From: Deltaproteobacteria bacterium
Lineage (GTDB): Bacteria; Myxococcota; Myxococcia; Myxococcales; 40CM-4-68-19
Reading direction: 5' to 3'
Length of the DNA: 5,415 bases
Assembly (NCBI GenBank): GCA_005879095.1
Contig: VBLM01000469.1
Span: 1-5,415 of the forward strand
Numbering within the stretch: position 1 is the stretch's first letter; every line of letters starts with the position of its first letter. Both the position numbers and the translations under genes were made by a program. Below, in pieces: positions 5,165 through 5,415 of the stretch. Below the pieces are notes generated by a model, which had not been told where the DNA came from, searched no databases, and was given only the letters and a program-made list of their open reading frames with translations.

Positions 5165-5415
5165 GTGGCCAAGAGGCAGCGCAGCAAGGGCAGGGAGACG
5201 ACGTCAGGGCCGGCGCAGCAGCGTCCGCAGGGCATCGGCGGCGGACCCGGCGGCGGTGGCGGCGGTTGGGGTCCGCTGCGCGACTCGATCCGCCGCGACG
5301 TCGAGCAGGCCATCTCGGCGCTGGCGTTCGCCGATCGGCTGCACACCAAGATGGACACCCAGCGGCGGGTGTTCCTCGACTTCCCGCGCGCGATGGAACA
5401 GCTGCGCTCGGGCGC
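5165..5415 (+). CDS. Unidentified protein with basic, glycine-rich N-terminus (3' partial)
   Basis: From GTG 5165 the frame is open to the window end (83 full codons), so the gene continues beyond it. It opens with a basic stretch (M-A-K-R-Q-R-S-K-G-R-E), then a Gln/Pro- and Gly-rich low-complexity region (about residues 18-35, including G-G-G-P followed by six Gly). A predicted helical part follows, R-D-S-I-R-R-D-V-E-Q-A-I-S-A-L-A-F-A-D-R-L and onward. Third positions are strongly G/C, and a GGAGG precedes the start. There is no signal peptide or membrane segment in the visible part. I do not recognise the family; the basic, disordered N-terminus could bind nucleic acid or a partner, but this is speculation. 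It is transcribed divergently from the GNAT gene. Confidence 0.65.
   Translation, partial: MAKRQRSKGRETTSGPAQQRPQGIGGGPGGGGGGWGPLRDSIRRDVEQAISALAFADRLHTKMDTQRRVFLDFPRAMEQLRSG

Overview
The window comes from a high-GC bacterial chromosome, most likely a proteobacterium. The evidence is strong G/C preference at third codon positions, frequent GTG and TTG starts, tightly overlapping genes, and protein families (MscS channels with a cyclic-nucleotide domain, DUF488, GlpE-like rhodanese, RAYT transposase) that are common in such genomes. No 16S rRNA or other phylum-specific marker is present, so a finer placement would be a guess.

Layout. (1) Bases 1-966 (+) hold the 3' part of an MscS-superfamily channel carrying a C-terminal cyclic-nucleotide-binding domain. 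Its stop codon overlaps the TTG start of a metal-dependent amidohydrolase_2-family hydrolase (963-1778, +). (2) A RAYT/IS200-like Y1 transposase gene (1767-2267, -) converges on the amidohydrolase. It overlaps it tail to tail and appears to lack its N-terminal strand. (3) A compact minus-strand gene string reads from 5068 down to 2302: GNAT acetyltransferase, DUF488 protein, a 38-residue predicted membrane peptide, a single-domain rhodanese, and a secreted epoxide hydrolase-like alpha/beta hydrolase. The last is broken by two opposite single-base frame changes. (4) After a 96-bp divergent intergenic region, a glycine-rich gene that I cannot identify starts at 5165 (+) and runs off the window.

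How the genes fit together. In the minus-strand group, neighbours overlap or are separated by 14 bases: TTGA between GNAT and DUF488, 14 bp between DUF488 and the small gene, ATGA between the small gene and the rhodanese, and a 14-base gap before the epoxide hydrolase. This implies one transcript with translational coupling. The contents (acetyltransferase, DUF488, sulfurtransferase, epoxide hydrolase) would suit a detoxification or stress function, but that is inference. The channel/amidohydrolase pair on the plus strand is coupled in the same way.

I found no CRISPR array, tRNA, rRNA or intact mobile element. The most noteworthy items are the small overlapping membrane-peptide gene, the doubly frameshifted epoxide hydrolase with an unexplained C-terminal tail, the N-terminally short RAYT, and a perfect 14-bp inverted repeat inside the DUF488 gene. 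I do not see convincing evidence of a wholly new biological system.
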